Below, piece by piece: positions 1 to 7,826 of a DNA stretch of 64,000 bases. The position numbers and the translations under genes were made by a program. Source of the stretch: Sphingomonas endolithica (GTDB lineage: Bacteria; Pseudomonadota; Alphaproteobacteria; Sphingomonadales; Sphingomonadaceae); assembly GCF_025231525.1 (NCBI RefSeq), contig NZ_CP103057.1:2614501-2678500 (forward strand), given 5' to 3'. Position 1 is the stretch's first letter; each line of letters opens with the position of its first letter. A model generated the notes under the pieces. It searched no databases. It was not told where the DNA came from and worked only from the letters and a program-made list of their open reading frames with translations.

Positions 1-91
1 ACCCTGGACCTGTTCCGGGGTCCACTGCTCCGCGCGCTCGGCAAACATTGAGTATGCGGAACGGTGGACCCCGGAACAAGTCCGGGGTGAC
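1..91. repeat. Palindromic repeat, family I (partial at window edge)
   Basis: Two arms related to GTCACCCCGGACTTGTTCC and its reverse complement flank a short variable centre. The same arms recur at 7723-7809, 16654-16812, 33781-33803, 54665-54769 and, degenerate, at 57018-57045. This copy begins at the first base of the window, so its left arm may be incomplete. Confidence 0.8.
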
Positions 92-198
92 GGATAGTGT
101 GGGTAGGACTGGCCGATCCTGCGACATGCGCCCGGTCGCATCCTGCAGCGCATGCACCGCTTGCGAAAATATCGATAAAACGGCATGATGACAGCCCG

Positions 199-1038
199 AT
201 GACTATTCCACCGCCCGACGGTTCGCGTGACAGGCGGATAGAGGATTCCACCAATCTCTGGCTGATCCATCCGGTTTCGCGTGCGTTGCTGCCGCCGGCG
301 CTGCGCCTGGGCGTGTCGGCCAACATGGTTTCCTTTGCCGGCCTGGGCTTCGGCATCGCCGCCGCTTTCGCTTATGCGCATTGGCACGACGCGCTGGCGG
401 TGACGATCGGGCTGCTGCTGTCGATCTGCTGGCTAATCGCCGACGGGCTGGACGGGATGGTCGCGCGGGCGACCAAGACCGCGTCGCCTTACGGCCGGCT
501 GCTCGACGGGCTGGTCGATCACGGCGTGTTCACCCTGATCTATCTCGTGCTGGGCTTTTCGGTCGGCACGCTGGAGGGCTGGACACTGGCGATCCTCGCC
601 GGCGTCGCGCACATCCTGCAGGCGAGCCTGTTCGAGGCGGAGCGCGCGCGATTCCACCGCCGGGTACGGGGCGACAGCGGCGCGGCGCCGCCGCCGCGGA
701 CAGGCGGCGTGCTGGAGAAGCTGTATGACGGCATCTCGCATGGCATCGATCGGCTGGCCGATCCGTTCGACCGGGTGCTGGCGCGCAGTGGCGATCCGGC
801 GCGGTTCGGCGCCGAATACGGCACCCGCGCGGCACCGGCGATGAAGCTGATGTCGCTGGAAAGTGCCAATATGCGGGTGGCGGCGATCTTCCTTGCCTGC
901 CTTGCCGGCGACCCCCGCTTCTTCTGGTGGTTCGAGATCGTGCCACTCACGCTCTTGCTAGCAGGTACCTTGTTCTGGCATCGGCGCGTTGAAGCGGCGC
1001 TGATGCACCCTGCGGGGGCTTCCACCGTCAATACATAG
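199..1038 (+). CDS. CDP-alcohol phosphatidyltransferase family membrane protein
   Basis: This 279-residue integral membrane enzyme should transfer a phospho-alcohol from a CDP-activated donor to an acceptor alcohol. The family signature is complete: D82, D85-G86, A89-R90, then G99, D103 and D107, in the spacing DGxxAR-x8-GxxxDxxxD. Hydrophobic helices surround it at about 43-82, 108-135 and 250-275. A longer open frame begins at 97, but the ATG at 199 opens directly on a typical cytoplasmic N-terminus. The next two genes are inositol-3-phosphate synthase and a nucleotidyltransferase, so the likely substrate is an inositol phosphate or CDP-inositol. Whether the product is phosphatidylinositol, a di-inositol phosphate or another inositol lipid cannot be told from sequence. 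Confidence 0.9.
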   Translation: MTIPPPDGSRDRRIEDSTNLWLIHPVSRALLPPALRLGVSANMVSFAGLGFGIAAAFAYAHWHDALAVTIGLLLSICWLIADGLDGMVARATKTASPYGRLLDGLVDHGVFTLIYLVLGFSVGTLEGWTLAILAGVAHILQASLFEAERARFHRRVRGDSGAAPPPRTGGVLEKLYDGISHGIDRLADPFDRVLARSGDPARFGAEYGTRAAPAMKLMSLESANMRVAAIFLACLAGDPRFFWWFEIVPLTLLLAGTLFWHRRVEAALMHPAGASTVNT

Positions 1039-1042
1039 ACTA

Positions 1043-1061
1043 GCGGCCGGCATGCGGCCGC
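1043..1061 (+). other. Short hairpin between phosphotransferase and inositol synthase genes
   Basis: A 7-bp GC stem (GCGGCCG pairing with CGGCCGC, 5-base loop) lies five bases after the first gene stops. There is no T-run, so it is more likely an intercistronic processing or stability element than an intrinsic terminator. Confidence 0.4.
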
Positions 1062-1101
1062 AACCGCCAAGCATTCAAGAGTCGAAGGATCCACTCCAGC
1101 C

Positions 1102-2196
1102 ATGAATACCATCAACGTCGCCGTGATCGGCATCGGTAATTGCGCCAGTTCGCTGGTCCAGGGCCTAGCTTTCTACCACCAGGGCCAGAACGATCATGTC
1201 GGTTTGATGCATTGGGACCTGGGCGGCTACAAGCCGAGCGACATCAAGGTCGTCGCGGCATGGGACGTGGACACGCGCAAGGTCGGCGTCGACGTGGCCG
1301 AGGCGATCTTCGCCAAGCCCAACTGCACCGCGATCTTCTGTGCCGACGTGCCGAGCACCGGCGTGAAGGTGAAGATGGGCCAGGTGCTGGACGGCGTTGC
1401 CGAGCACATGGCCGATTACAAGGACGACCGGACCTTCATCGTTTCCAACGAAGCGCAGCCGAGCAAGGCCGACGTCGTCGCCGCATTGCGCGATAGCGGT
1501 GCCGACGTGCTGATGAACTACCTGCCGGTCGGCAGCCAGAAGGCGACCGAATTCTACGCCGAATGCGCGATCGAGGCCGGCGTCGCCTTCGTCAACAACA
1601 TCCCGGTGTTCATCGCCAGCGACGAGGCCTGGGCCAAGAAGTTCACCGATGCCGGCGTGCCGATCGTCGGCGATGACATTAAGGCGCAGCTGGGTGCGAC
1701 GATCGTCCACCGCGTGCTGACCGACCTGTTCGCCAAGCGCGGCGTGAAGCTGGAGCGCACCTACCAGCTCAACACCGGCGGCAATACCGACTTCCTCAAC
1801 ATGTCGAACCATCGCCGGCTCGAATCGAAGAAGATCAGCAAGACCGAGGCCGTGCAGTCGGTCGCCGCCGAGCGCATGGATGACGACAACGTGCATATCG
1901 GCCCATCCGATTACGTGCCGTGGCAGAACGACAACAAGGTCTGCTTCCTGCGCATGGAAGGCACGATGTTCGGCGGCGTGCCGATGAACCTGGAAATGCG
2001 CCTGTCGGTCGAGGACAGCCCCAATTCGGCCGGCGTCGCGATCGACATGATCCGCTGCGCCAAGCTCGCCAGCGACCGCGGCATGGCCGGACCGATCCAC
2101 CCCGCCTCTGCCTATTTCTGCAAGCACCCGCCGGTGCAGATGACCGACGATCTGGCACAGATCGCGGTCGAAGACTTCATCGCCGCCGCCGCCTGA
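1102..2196 (+). CDS. ino1: Inositol-3-phosphate synthase
   Basis: This 364-residue enzyme of the actinobacterial/alphaproteobacterial Ino1 type converts glucose-6-phosphate to 1L-myo-inositol-1-phosphate, using bound NAD for an internal oxidation-reduction. The N-terminus has the dinucleotide-binding motif VIGIGNCASSLVQG. The central part carries the family segment LMNYLPVGSQKATEFYAECA and the NTGGNTDFLNM motif, with conserved lysines nearby (SKKISKTEA). Length and full collinearity indicate an intact gene. It follows the phosphotransferase by 63 bases and precedes the nucleotidyltransferase by 8, consistent with one transcript that makes and then activates or transfers inositol phosphate. 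Confidence 0.93.
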   Translation: MNTINVAVIGIGNCASSLVQGLAFYHQGQNDHVGLMHWDLGGYKPSDIKVVAAWDVDTRKVGVDVAEAIFAKPNCTAIFCADVPSTGVKVKMGQVLDGVAEHMADYKDDRTFIVSNEAQPSKADVVAALRDSGADVLMNYLPVGSQKATEFYAECAIEAGVAFVNNIPVFIASDEAWAKKFTDAGVPIVGDDIKAQLGATIVHRVLTDLFAKRGVKLERTYQLNTGGNTDFLNMSNHRRLESKKISKTEAVQSVAAERMDDDNVHIGPSDYVPWQNDNKVCFLRMEGTMFGGVPMNLEMRLSVEDSPNSAGVAIDMIRCAKLASDRGMAGPIHPASAYFCKHPPVQMTDDLAQIAVEDFIAAAA

Positions 2197-2204
2197 TCGG
2201 CCCC

Positions 2205-2912
2205 GTGTCGCGCATCGACACCTGCGTGCTGCTCGCGGCGGGCGCGGGCACCCGCCTGCGCGACGCCGCCGAATCGAAGCCCTTGTGCCGCGTGGCGGGC
2301 AAGCCGTTGATCGACCATGCGATCGAACGTCTCGCCCGAGCGGGCATCGCGCGCGTGATCGTCACCACCGGATACCGCGCGGAGGATGTCGAGGCGCATC
2401 TTGCCGCGCGGCGCTGGCCGGTGGCGGTGGAGTCGGCGCGGACGGACGATTGGCGCCAGCCCAACGGCGTGTCGGCGCTTGCCGCCGCGCCGTTGCTGGA
2501 AGGCCGCGAGACGCTGCTCGCGATGTGCGATCACCTGGTCGATCCGGCCTTGTATGCCAGGATGGCCGATGCCGGTGCGGGCGATGGCCTGCGGCTCGGC
2601 ATCGACCGGCGGCTTGGCCACGCCTGGGTGGATTCGCTGGACGTCACCTGCGTCGCCACCCGCGGTGAGCGGATCGTGGCGATCGGCAAGGAATTGGAGC
2701 CGCACGATTGCTATGACACGGGTGTGTTTGCGGTCGGCCCGGCTTTCTTTGCCGCATTGAGCAGCCTGGCGGCGCCGTCGATCACCGATGCGGTGCGCGC
2801 GCTGATCGCCGAGGACAAGGCGTGGGCGGTGGATTGCAGCGATCTCGACTGGATCGACGTCGACGATGCCAAGGCGCTCGCCGCGGCAAATGCCTGGGCG
2901 TTGGTGGCTTAG
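2205..2912 (+). CDS. Nucleotidyltransferase, probable inositol-phosphate cytidylyltransferase-like
   Basis: This 235-residue protein has the nucleotide-sugar pyrophosphorylase fold. The loop LLAAGAGTRL is followed by SKPLCRVAGKPLIDHAI, the usual NTP- and metal-binding start of MobA/GlmU/IPCT-like enzymes. The GTG at 2205 is chosen because it directly precedes this core and lies 8 bases after the ino1 stop. The context suggests it activates inositol-1-phosphate with CTP, as the IPCT part of archaeal IPCT-DIPPS does. The sequence alone does not fix the sugar or nucleotide, so another phospho-sugar remains possible. Confidence 0.8.
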   Translation: MSRIDTCVLLAAGAGTRLRDAAESKPLCRVAGKPLIDHAIERLARAGIARVIVTTGYRAEDVEAHLAARRWPVAVESARTDDWRQPNGVSALAAAPLLEGRETLLAMCDHLVDPALYARMADAGAGDGLRLGIDRRLGHAWVDSLDVTCVATRGERIVAIGKELEPHDCYDTGVFAVGPAFFAALSSLAAPSITDAVRALIAEDKAWAVDCSDLDWIDVDDAKALAAANAWALVA

Positions 2913-3211
2913 CGGGCAGTGTTTGGGGCCGGGGTACGCGGTTCCTGCTCTACACCGTCACCCCGAACTTGTTCGGCGGCTGTACCGCTCGACCAAGTAA
3001 TCCACCGTCATCCCCCGCGCAGGCGGGGATCCATATACTCGAAGGTCTGCATTTCAGCCGCTAAGCCGGCCACTATGGATCCCCGCCTTCGCGGGGATGA
3101 CGAACCATGTCTGAAAGGGATAGTTGCCGACTTATTTCGGGGTCCACCAAGCGGACTGAGGTGCAAGAGATTGGTCCCTCCCCACGGGTAGGAGTGAAGT
3201 CCGGATATCCG
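2913..3211. repeat. Intergenic region with palindromic repeats
   Basis: No gene is supported here. A degenerate half element of family I lies near 2957-2981. A complete palindromic element spans 3007-3101, with arms GTCATCCCCCGCGCAGGCGG and CCCGCCTTCGCGGGGATGAC around a 45-base centre. It separates the convergent inositol operon and response-regulator gene and could act as a transcript-end or stability structure. Confidence 0.7.
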
Positions 3212-3562
3212 TCAGTGGTTCCGGGCAACGTGGAATGCGGCGCGGACCTGGGCGTCGCTGGCGGGTTTGGCCAGGATCTGGTCCTCGGCGAGACACGGGC
3301 GGCAGGCGCCGGGTGTCGCGGTGATGAAGATCACCGGCATCGCGCCCATTTCGTACTGAATCGTCGCCACCGCTTGCGGCCCGGTGCCTTCGCGCAGCAT
3401 GACGTCCGAGGTGATCACATCCGGACGTTGCAGGCGCGCCGCGGCAATGGCTTCCTGCTGCGTTTCGGCGAAGGCGAACGTCGTCGCGCCGGTGGCGCCG
3501 AGGATGTCCTGCAGGTCGAGCGCTATCAGTGCCTCGTCTTCGATGATCAATACGTGGCACAC
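3212..3562 (-). CDS. Single-domain response regulator (receiver only)
   Basis: This 116-residue receiver domain has no output domain. It has the acidic pair in VLIIEDEAL, the phosphoacceptor Asp in VITSDVML, the switch Thr in FITAT and the conserved Lys in LAKPAS. Overall it resembles the receiver half of PhyR-type general-stress regulators more than CheY. The GTG at 3562 is preferred because AAGGAGG lies 8 bases upstream; a longer frame from 3589 would place that Shine-Dalgarno sequence inside the gene. An EcfG-like promoter lies in the shared upstream region but points the other way. The partner kinase is not in the window. Confidence 0.85.
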   Translation of the reverse strand: MCHVLIIEDEALIALDLQDILGATGATTFAFAETQQEAIAAARLQRPDVITSDVMLREGTGPQAVATIQYEMGAMPVIFITATPGACRPCLAEDQILAKPASDAQVRAAFHVARNH

Positions 3563-3882
3563 AAGCGACGCCTCCTTAATTTGGATCAACGTGCCAAGTT
3601 GTTATATGGGTACAGCGCTAACCACATTTCTTTTGCCTACCAACATGTTGCGTGGAACGGCTTGGTTGAACCAGCGTTGCCCGGCGATATTGACATTTTG
3701 CAGCGCAGCATGCATATGGCGCCCATCGAGGCGTCATGCAGCGTGATTGGAACTCCGGTTCCGGCTCCGCCTCGGTCGTTAGCAAACGGGCTTCCCATTT
3801 CACGCGGGGTGTCATTCTCCCCCGCCATTCGTGCGTCCGCTCCAGCGGCGTGCGCCGATGGCCACTCAGGCTATTAAACCAC
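3563..3882. other. Divergent intergenic region, AT-richer than surroundings
   Basis: This 320-base region lies between the minus-strand response regulator and the plus-strand helicase. It contains the EcfG-like promoter at 3654-3678 and no convincing gene. A short open frame from the ATG at 3710 lacks a ribosome-binding site and recognisable protein character. Confidence 0.6.
3654..3678 (+). promoter_or_regulatory. EcfG-type general stress promoter
   Basis: GGAAC at 3654-3658 and CGTT at 3675-3678 are separated by exactly 16 bases, matching the alphaproteobacterial EcfG consensus GGAAC-N16/17-CGTT. It points toward the DEAD-box helicase at 3883, with about 190 bases of predicted leader. Confidence 0.55.
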
Positions 3883-5298
3883 ATGAATTTCGCACAACTC
3901 GGCTTGGCCGAACCTTTGGTCCGCGCGCTCGAAGCGAAGGGCTATACCACCCCCACCCCGATCCAGGCGCAGTCGATCCCGACCCTGCTGCAGGGCCGCG
4001 ACCTGCTCGGCATCGCGCAGACCGGCACCGGCAAGACCGCAGCCTTCGTGCTGCCGTCGATCCAGCGCATGGTCGAGGCACCCAAGCAGATCCACCCGAC
4101 GCATTGCCGCATGCTCGTGCTTGCGCCGACGCGCGAACTGGCCAGCCAGATCGCCGACAGCGCACGTGACTATGGCAAGTTCAGCAAGATGGGCGTCGCC
4201 ACCGTGTTCGGCGGCACCAGCATCAACAAGAACCGCCAGGACATGGCCCGCGGCGTCGACATCCTGGTCGCCACGCCAGGCCGTCTGCTCGACCTGATCG
4301 AGCAGCGCTTCGTGAGCCTGGCGATGCTGGAAATCCTCGTCCTCGACGAAGCCGACCAGATGCTCGATCTCGGCTTCATCCATGCGCTGCGCAAGATCGT
4401 CCGCATGCTGCCCAAGCAGCGCCAGACCCTGTTCTTCTCGGCGACGATGCCCAACGCCATTCGCGAGCTGGCCGACCAGTTCCTGAAAGAGCCGGTGACG
4501 GTCAAGGTCGCGCCGGTATCGACCACCGCCGAGCGCGTCGAGCAATACGCCACGCACGTCAACCAGGGCGAGAAGCAGGCATTGCTGACGATCCACCTGC
4601 GCAATCCCGAGATCGAGCGTTGCCTGGTGTTCACCCGCACCAAGCATGGCGCCGACCGCGTCGTGAAGCTGCTCGGCCATGCCGGCATCGCCGCCAACGC
4701 GATCCACGGCAACAAGAGCCAGCCGCAGCGCGAGCGCGCGCTGGGCGAGTTCAAGGCCGGTAAGGTCAAGGTGCTGATCGCGACCGACATCGCCGCACGC
4801 GGCATCGACGTGTCGGGCGTGTCCCACGTGTTCAACTTCGAGCTGCCCAACGTGCCCGAGCAGTACGTCCACCGCATCGGCCGCACCGCGCGTGCGGGCG
4901 CCAGCGGCGTGGCGATCAGCTTCGTGGCAGATGACGAGAAGAGCTACCTGCGCGACATCGAGAAGCTGACGCGCGTCAAGCCGACGATGATGCCGCTGCC
5001 GGAAGGCTTCACCGCCGAAGCCGCCAAGATCAAGGCTGATCGCCCGGCCGGCGCGGACGACGATCGCCGTCGCGACGAATCGGGCCGCCACCGCGCCCCG
5101 CCGCGCGCGACGCATGCCGCACGCCCGACGGGTGCGCGTCCCGAAGGTGGTGCCGGCCGTCCTGCCGGTGGTGGTCGCCCCGGCGGCCCGGTCCGCCCGG
5201 GTGGCGGTGCGGGTCGTCCATCCGGTCCTGGTGGTCCGCGTCGCCAGGGTTCGGGTGGCGGCGGTGGTGGTGGCCGCCGGTCGCCTGCCGCCGGCTGA
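3883..5298 (+). CDS. DEAD-box ATP-dependent RNA helicase with Arg/Gly-rich tail
   Basis: This 471-residue RhlE/DeaD-type helicase unwinds RNA for ribosome assembly or mRNA turnover. It has the Q motif around residues 3-30, motif I AQTGTGKT at 45-52, motif II DEAD in VLDEADQMLD, motif III SAT in FFSATMP, and motif VI HRIGRTARAG. After about residue 390 it runs into a disordered tail of repeated Gly, Arg and Pro, typical of RNA-binding tails. The open frame extends upstream to 3736, but the ATG at 3883 places the Q-motif Phe at residue 3, as in homologues. The upstream EcfG-like promoter suggests stress induction. Confidence 0.92.
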   Translation: MNFAQLGLAEPLVRALEAKGYTTPTPIQAQSIPTLLQGRDLLGIAQTGTGKTAAFVLPSIQRMVEAPKQIHPTHCRMLVLAPTRELASQIADSARDYGKFSKMGVATVFGGTSINKNRQDMARGVDILVATPGRLLDLIEQRFVSLAMLEILVLDEADQMLDLGFIHALRKIVRMLPKQRQTLFFSATMPNAIRELADQFLKEPVTVKVAPVSTTAERVEQYATHVNQGEKQALLTIHLRNPEIERCLVFTRTKHGADRVVKLLGHAGIAANAIHGNKSQPQRERALGEFKAGKVKVLIATDIAARGIDVSGVSHVFNFELPNVPEQYVHRIGRTARAGASGVAISFVADDEKSYLRDIEKLTRVKPTMMPLPEGFTAEAAKIKADRPAGADDDRRRDESGRHRAPPRATHAARPTGARPEGGAGRPAGGGRPGGPVRPGGGAGRPSGPGGPRRQGSGGGGGGGRRSPAAG

Positions 5299-5315
5299 TA
5301 TCCCATTGCTCCTGT

Positions 5316-5337
5316 TCCTCCCCCATGGGGGAGGAAT
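5316..5337 (+). terminator. Hairpin after helicase gene
   Basis: A perfect inverted repeat, CCTCCCCCATGGGGGAGG, sits just after the helicase stop codon. No T-run follows, so intrinsic termination is uncertain; it also resembles the repeat family IV arms seen elsewhere. Confidence 0.4.
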
Positions 5338-5396
5338 TAGGGATACAGACCAGCTACAATATGTTCTTCTCCGAGTAACCAAGGAGGAGCTCCACG

Positions 5397-5663
5397 ATGG
5401 ATATCGCGCATACACCCGCCGTCGAGCGTATTGCTCGCGTGCTGACGGGCATGTTGGTCAGCGCCAATGGCGAAGGCGACAATGCCTCGGCCAGCGATCT
5501 GGTCGATCGGCTGTGGCGCGACCATGTGCCCGATGCGCTGTGCGTGCTGAGGACGCTGCGCGAGCCATCCGAGGCGATGGCGGCGGCGGGCGATGTCGCA
5601 GTGTGGGAACGCATGATCCTGGCGGCGATCAAGGAAGCCGAGAAGCCGATGGTCGTGCTGTGA
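5397..5663 (+). CDS. Small conserved-looking protein of unknown function
   Basis: I do not recognise this 88-residue acidic protein. The start is well supported by AAGGAGG eight bases upstream of the ATG. The sequence is soluble and probably helical, with no signal peptide, Cys pair or membrane segment, and a C-terminal amphipathic stretch (WERMILAAIKEAEKP). Codon use matches the neighbouring core genes. It stands alone between the helicase hairpin and a repeat, so context gives no function. Confidence 0.65.
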   Translation: MDIAHTPAVERIARVLTGMLVSANGEGDNASASDLVDRLWRDHVPDALCVLRTLREPSEAMAAAGDVAVWERMILAAIKEAEKPMVVL

Positions 5664-5668
5664 CTTGA

Positions 5669-5780
5669 TCCTCTCCGGATCGGGAGGGTAGCAGTGGCTG
5701 ACGGGGGGCTTCCCCAGGCGCTACGATGCCGGCCCACCCCCTCCACCACTTCGTGGTCCCCCTCCCCGTGCCGGGGAGGA
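5669..5780. repeat. Palindromic repeat, family IV
   Basis: Arms built on CCTCTCCGGATCGGGAGG and CCTCCCCGTGCCGGGGAGGA enclose a motif CCACCACTTCGTGGTC. Closely related copies are at 52846-52963 and, more distantly, 39038-39141. It lies between convergent genes. Confidence 0.7.
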
Positions 5781-6446
5781 TTAGGGGTGTATCGTCAGCC
5801 ACTCGTCTTCGGGGGCGCGGTCGCTGCGCAGGCGGTTCGCAGGTTCGGTTACATCCTCATAGCCCATCGCCATGCCGCAGAAGAGCATCCGCTCTGACGG
5901 CGTGCCAAGGAATGCGGTGACCGTCTCGGGATAGATCGCCCAGCATTCCTGCGCGCAGGTCGCCAGCCCCGCCTCCACCGCGAGCAGCATTACGGTCTGC
6001 AGGTACATGCCGAGATCGGCCCATTGCGGCGGCCCCATCTGCCGGTCGACCGTGCAGAACAACGCTGCCGGGGCGCCGAAGAACTGGAAGTTGCGCGCGA
6101 ACCACATGCGCCGCGCCGCCTTGTCCTCACGCGGGATGCCGATCTCGGCATACATCGCCTCGCCCACGCCGAAGCGGCGATCGCGGTAGGGCGCGGTCAG
6201 GTCGCGGGGATAGACGTCATAGGCCGGCGTCTCGGTCTCGCCCGCCATCAGCTTGGCCATCATCAGCGCCTTGAGCGCAGCGAGCGACTCGCCCGAGACG
6301 AGATCGACATGCCAGGGCTGGAGATTGCCGCCCGTCGCGCTGCGCGCCGCCTGCACCGCGATCGCATGCAGCAGCGCCGGATCGACCGGCGAATCGAGAT
6401 ATCCGCGTACCGACCGACGTGCCGCTACGGCTTGCGTGACGTGCAT
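5781..6446 (-). CDS. Nitroreductase family FMN-dependent oxidoreductase
   Basis: This 221-residue flavoprotein of the NfnB/nitroreductase superfamily probably uses NAD(P)H to reduce nitro compounds, quinones or enones. The N-terminal RRSVRGYLDSPVD and the segment SATGGNLQPWHV are the usual FMN-binding start. The middle holds QWADLGMYLQTVMLLAVEAG, and the C-terminal third has FCGMAMGYEDV, the second flavin-contact region. The ATG at 6446 is preceded by GGAGGAGG. The thiolase gene starts 92 bases away on the other strand. Confidence 0.88.
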   Translation of the reverse strand: MHVTQAVAARRSVRGYLDSPVDPALLHAIAVQAARSATGGNLQPWHVDLVSGESLAALKALMMAKLMAGETETPAYDVYPRDLTAPYRDRRFGVGEAMYAEIGIPREDKAARRMWFARNFQFFGAPAALFCTVDRQMGPPQWADLGMYLQTVMLLAVEAGLATCAQECWAIYPETVTAFLGTPSERMLFCGMAMGYEDVTEPANRLRSDRAPEDEWLTIHP

Positions 6447-6538
6447 ATGCGCCTCCTCCATCCGGTCCAGACCCTTGCCCAGCGCCCGCGATTGGGCAAG
6501 AAGAGGTTGCAAAGAAGAACTGATCTAGGAGAGTCGAA

Positions 6539-7708
6539 ATGGCCGAAGCCTATATCGTCGAGGCCGTGCGCACCGCCGGCGGCAAGCGTGGCGGCAAGCT
6601 CGCCGGCTGGCATCCGGCCGACATGGGCGGCGCCGTGCTGGACGCGATCGTCGAGCGCAGCGGGATCGATCCGGCATCGGTCGAGGACGTGATCATGGGC
6701 TGCGTCAGCCAGGGCGGCGAACAGGGCTTCCAGGTCGGGCGCGGCGCAGTGCTCGCCTCCAAGCTGCCCGAAAGCGTTCCGGCGGTATCGATCGACCGGC
6801 AATGCGGCTCCAGCCAACAGGCAATCCAGTTCGCCGCGCAAGCCGTGATGTCCGGCACGCAGGACGTGGTGATCGCCGCCGGCGTCGAATCGATGACGCG
6901 CGTGCCGATGGGATCGACCGGCATGCTGTTCCACAAAGCAGGGCTCGGCCATGCCAAGTCCAAGCGGCAGGAGGAGCGCTATCCCGGCGTGCAGTTCAGC
7001 CAGTTCATGGGCGCGCAGATGATCGCCGACAAATACGGGTTCACGCGTGACCAGCTCGACCGATATGCGCTCGAATCGCACCGTCGTGCGGCGGCGGCGA
7101 CCGAGCGCGGCGACTTCGCGCAAGAGATTGTCGGGCTGGAGATCGAGACGCCCGAGGGCGAGGATCGCCACCTGACGGACGAAGGCATCCGCTTCGACGC
7201 GACGTTCGAGGGCATCCACTCGGTCAAGCTGCTGCAGGAAGGCGGCGTGATCTCGGCGGCCAACGCGTCGCAGATCTGCGATGGCGCGAGCGCGGTGCTG
7301 GTGGTGAGCGAACGCGCGCTGAAGGAGCATGGCCTGACGCCGCTCGCGCGGATCCACAATCTGACCGTGACCGGGGGCGATCCGGTGGTGATGCTGGAAG
7401 AGCCGCTGTTCGCCACCGACAAGGCACTGAAGCGTGCCGGCCTGACGATCCAGGATATCGACCTGTACGAGGTGAACGAGGCGTTCGCGCCGGTACCGCT
7501 GGCTTGGCTGCAGCATACCGGCGGTGACCATGCCAGGCTCAACGTCAATGGCGGGGCGATCGCGCTGGGGCATCCGCTGGGAGCAAGCGGCACGAAGCTG
7601 ATGGCGACGCTGGTGCATGCGCTGCACAAAAGCGGCGGGCGCTACGGTTTGCAGACGATGTGCGAGGGCGGCGGGCTGGCCAATGTGACGATCGTCGAGC
7701 GGGTCTAG
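6539..7708 (+). CDS. Acetyl-CoA acetyltransferase (thiolase)
   Basis: This 389-residue thiolase should catalyse Claisen condensation of two acetyl-CoA or thiolytic cleavage of 3-ketoacyl-CoA. The acylated cysteine is C89 in DRQCGSSQQ, the His loop is in ALGHPLGASG, and the second Cys is C375 in TMCEGGG. The start follows AGGAGAG. Downstream lie an SDR, a thioesterase, a crotonase and an acyl-CoA ligase, so a role in breakdown of an acyl or cyclic acid is likely. Family I repeat DNA separates it from the next gene. Confidence 0.93.
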   Translation: MAEAYIVEAVRTAGGKRGGKLAGWHPADMGGAVLDAIVERSGIDPASVEDVIMGCVSQGGEQGFQVGRGAVLASKLPESVPAVSIDRQCGSSQQAIQFAAQAVMSGTQDVVIAAGVESMTRVPMGSTGMLFHKAGLGHAKSKRQEERYPGVQFSQFMGAQMIADKYGFTRDQLDRYALESHRRAAAATERGDFAQEIVGLEIETPEGEDRHLTDEGIRFDATFEGIHSVKLLQEGGVISAANASQICDGASAVLVVSERALKEHGLTPLARIHNLTVTGGDPVVMLEEPLFATDKALKRAGLTIQDIDLYEVNEAFAPVPLAWLQHTGGDHARLNVNGGAIALGHPLGASGTKLMATLVHALHKSGGRYGLQTMCEGGGLANVTIVERV

Positions 7709-7722
7709 CCAAACCGCAAGCC

Positions 7723-7809
7723 GTCACCCCGGACGTGTTCCGGGGTCCACTCATCTACCGGTGCTTTGCCAGCGAGGCGCGGTGGACCCCGGAACAAGTC
7801 CGGGGTGAC
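7723..7809. repeat. Palindromic repeat, family I
   Basis: A full copy with arms GTCACCCCGGACGTGTTCC and GGAACAAGTCCGGGGTGAC around a 45-base centre, placed between the thiolase and SDR genes. The SDR ribosome-binding site (AAGGAG) lies just outside the right arm. Confidence 0.85.
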
Positions 7810-7826
7810 TAAGGAGCAGGAATATC

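Noticed and set aside
3107-3877. Plus-strand open frame of 256 codons opposite the response regulator
   Set aside because: It overlaps the clearly real receiver gene for most of its length and lacks motifs or a ribosome-binding site.
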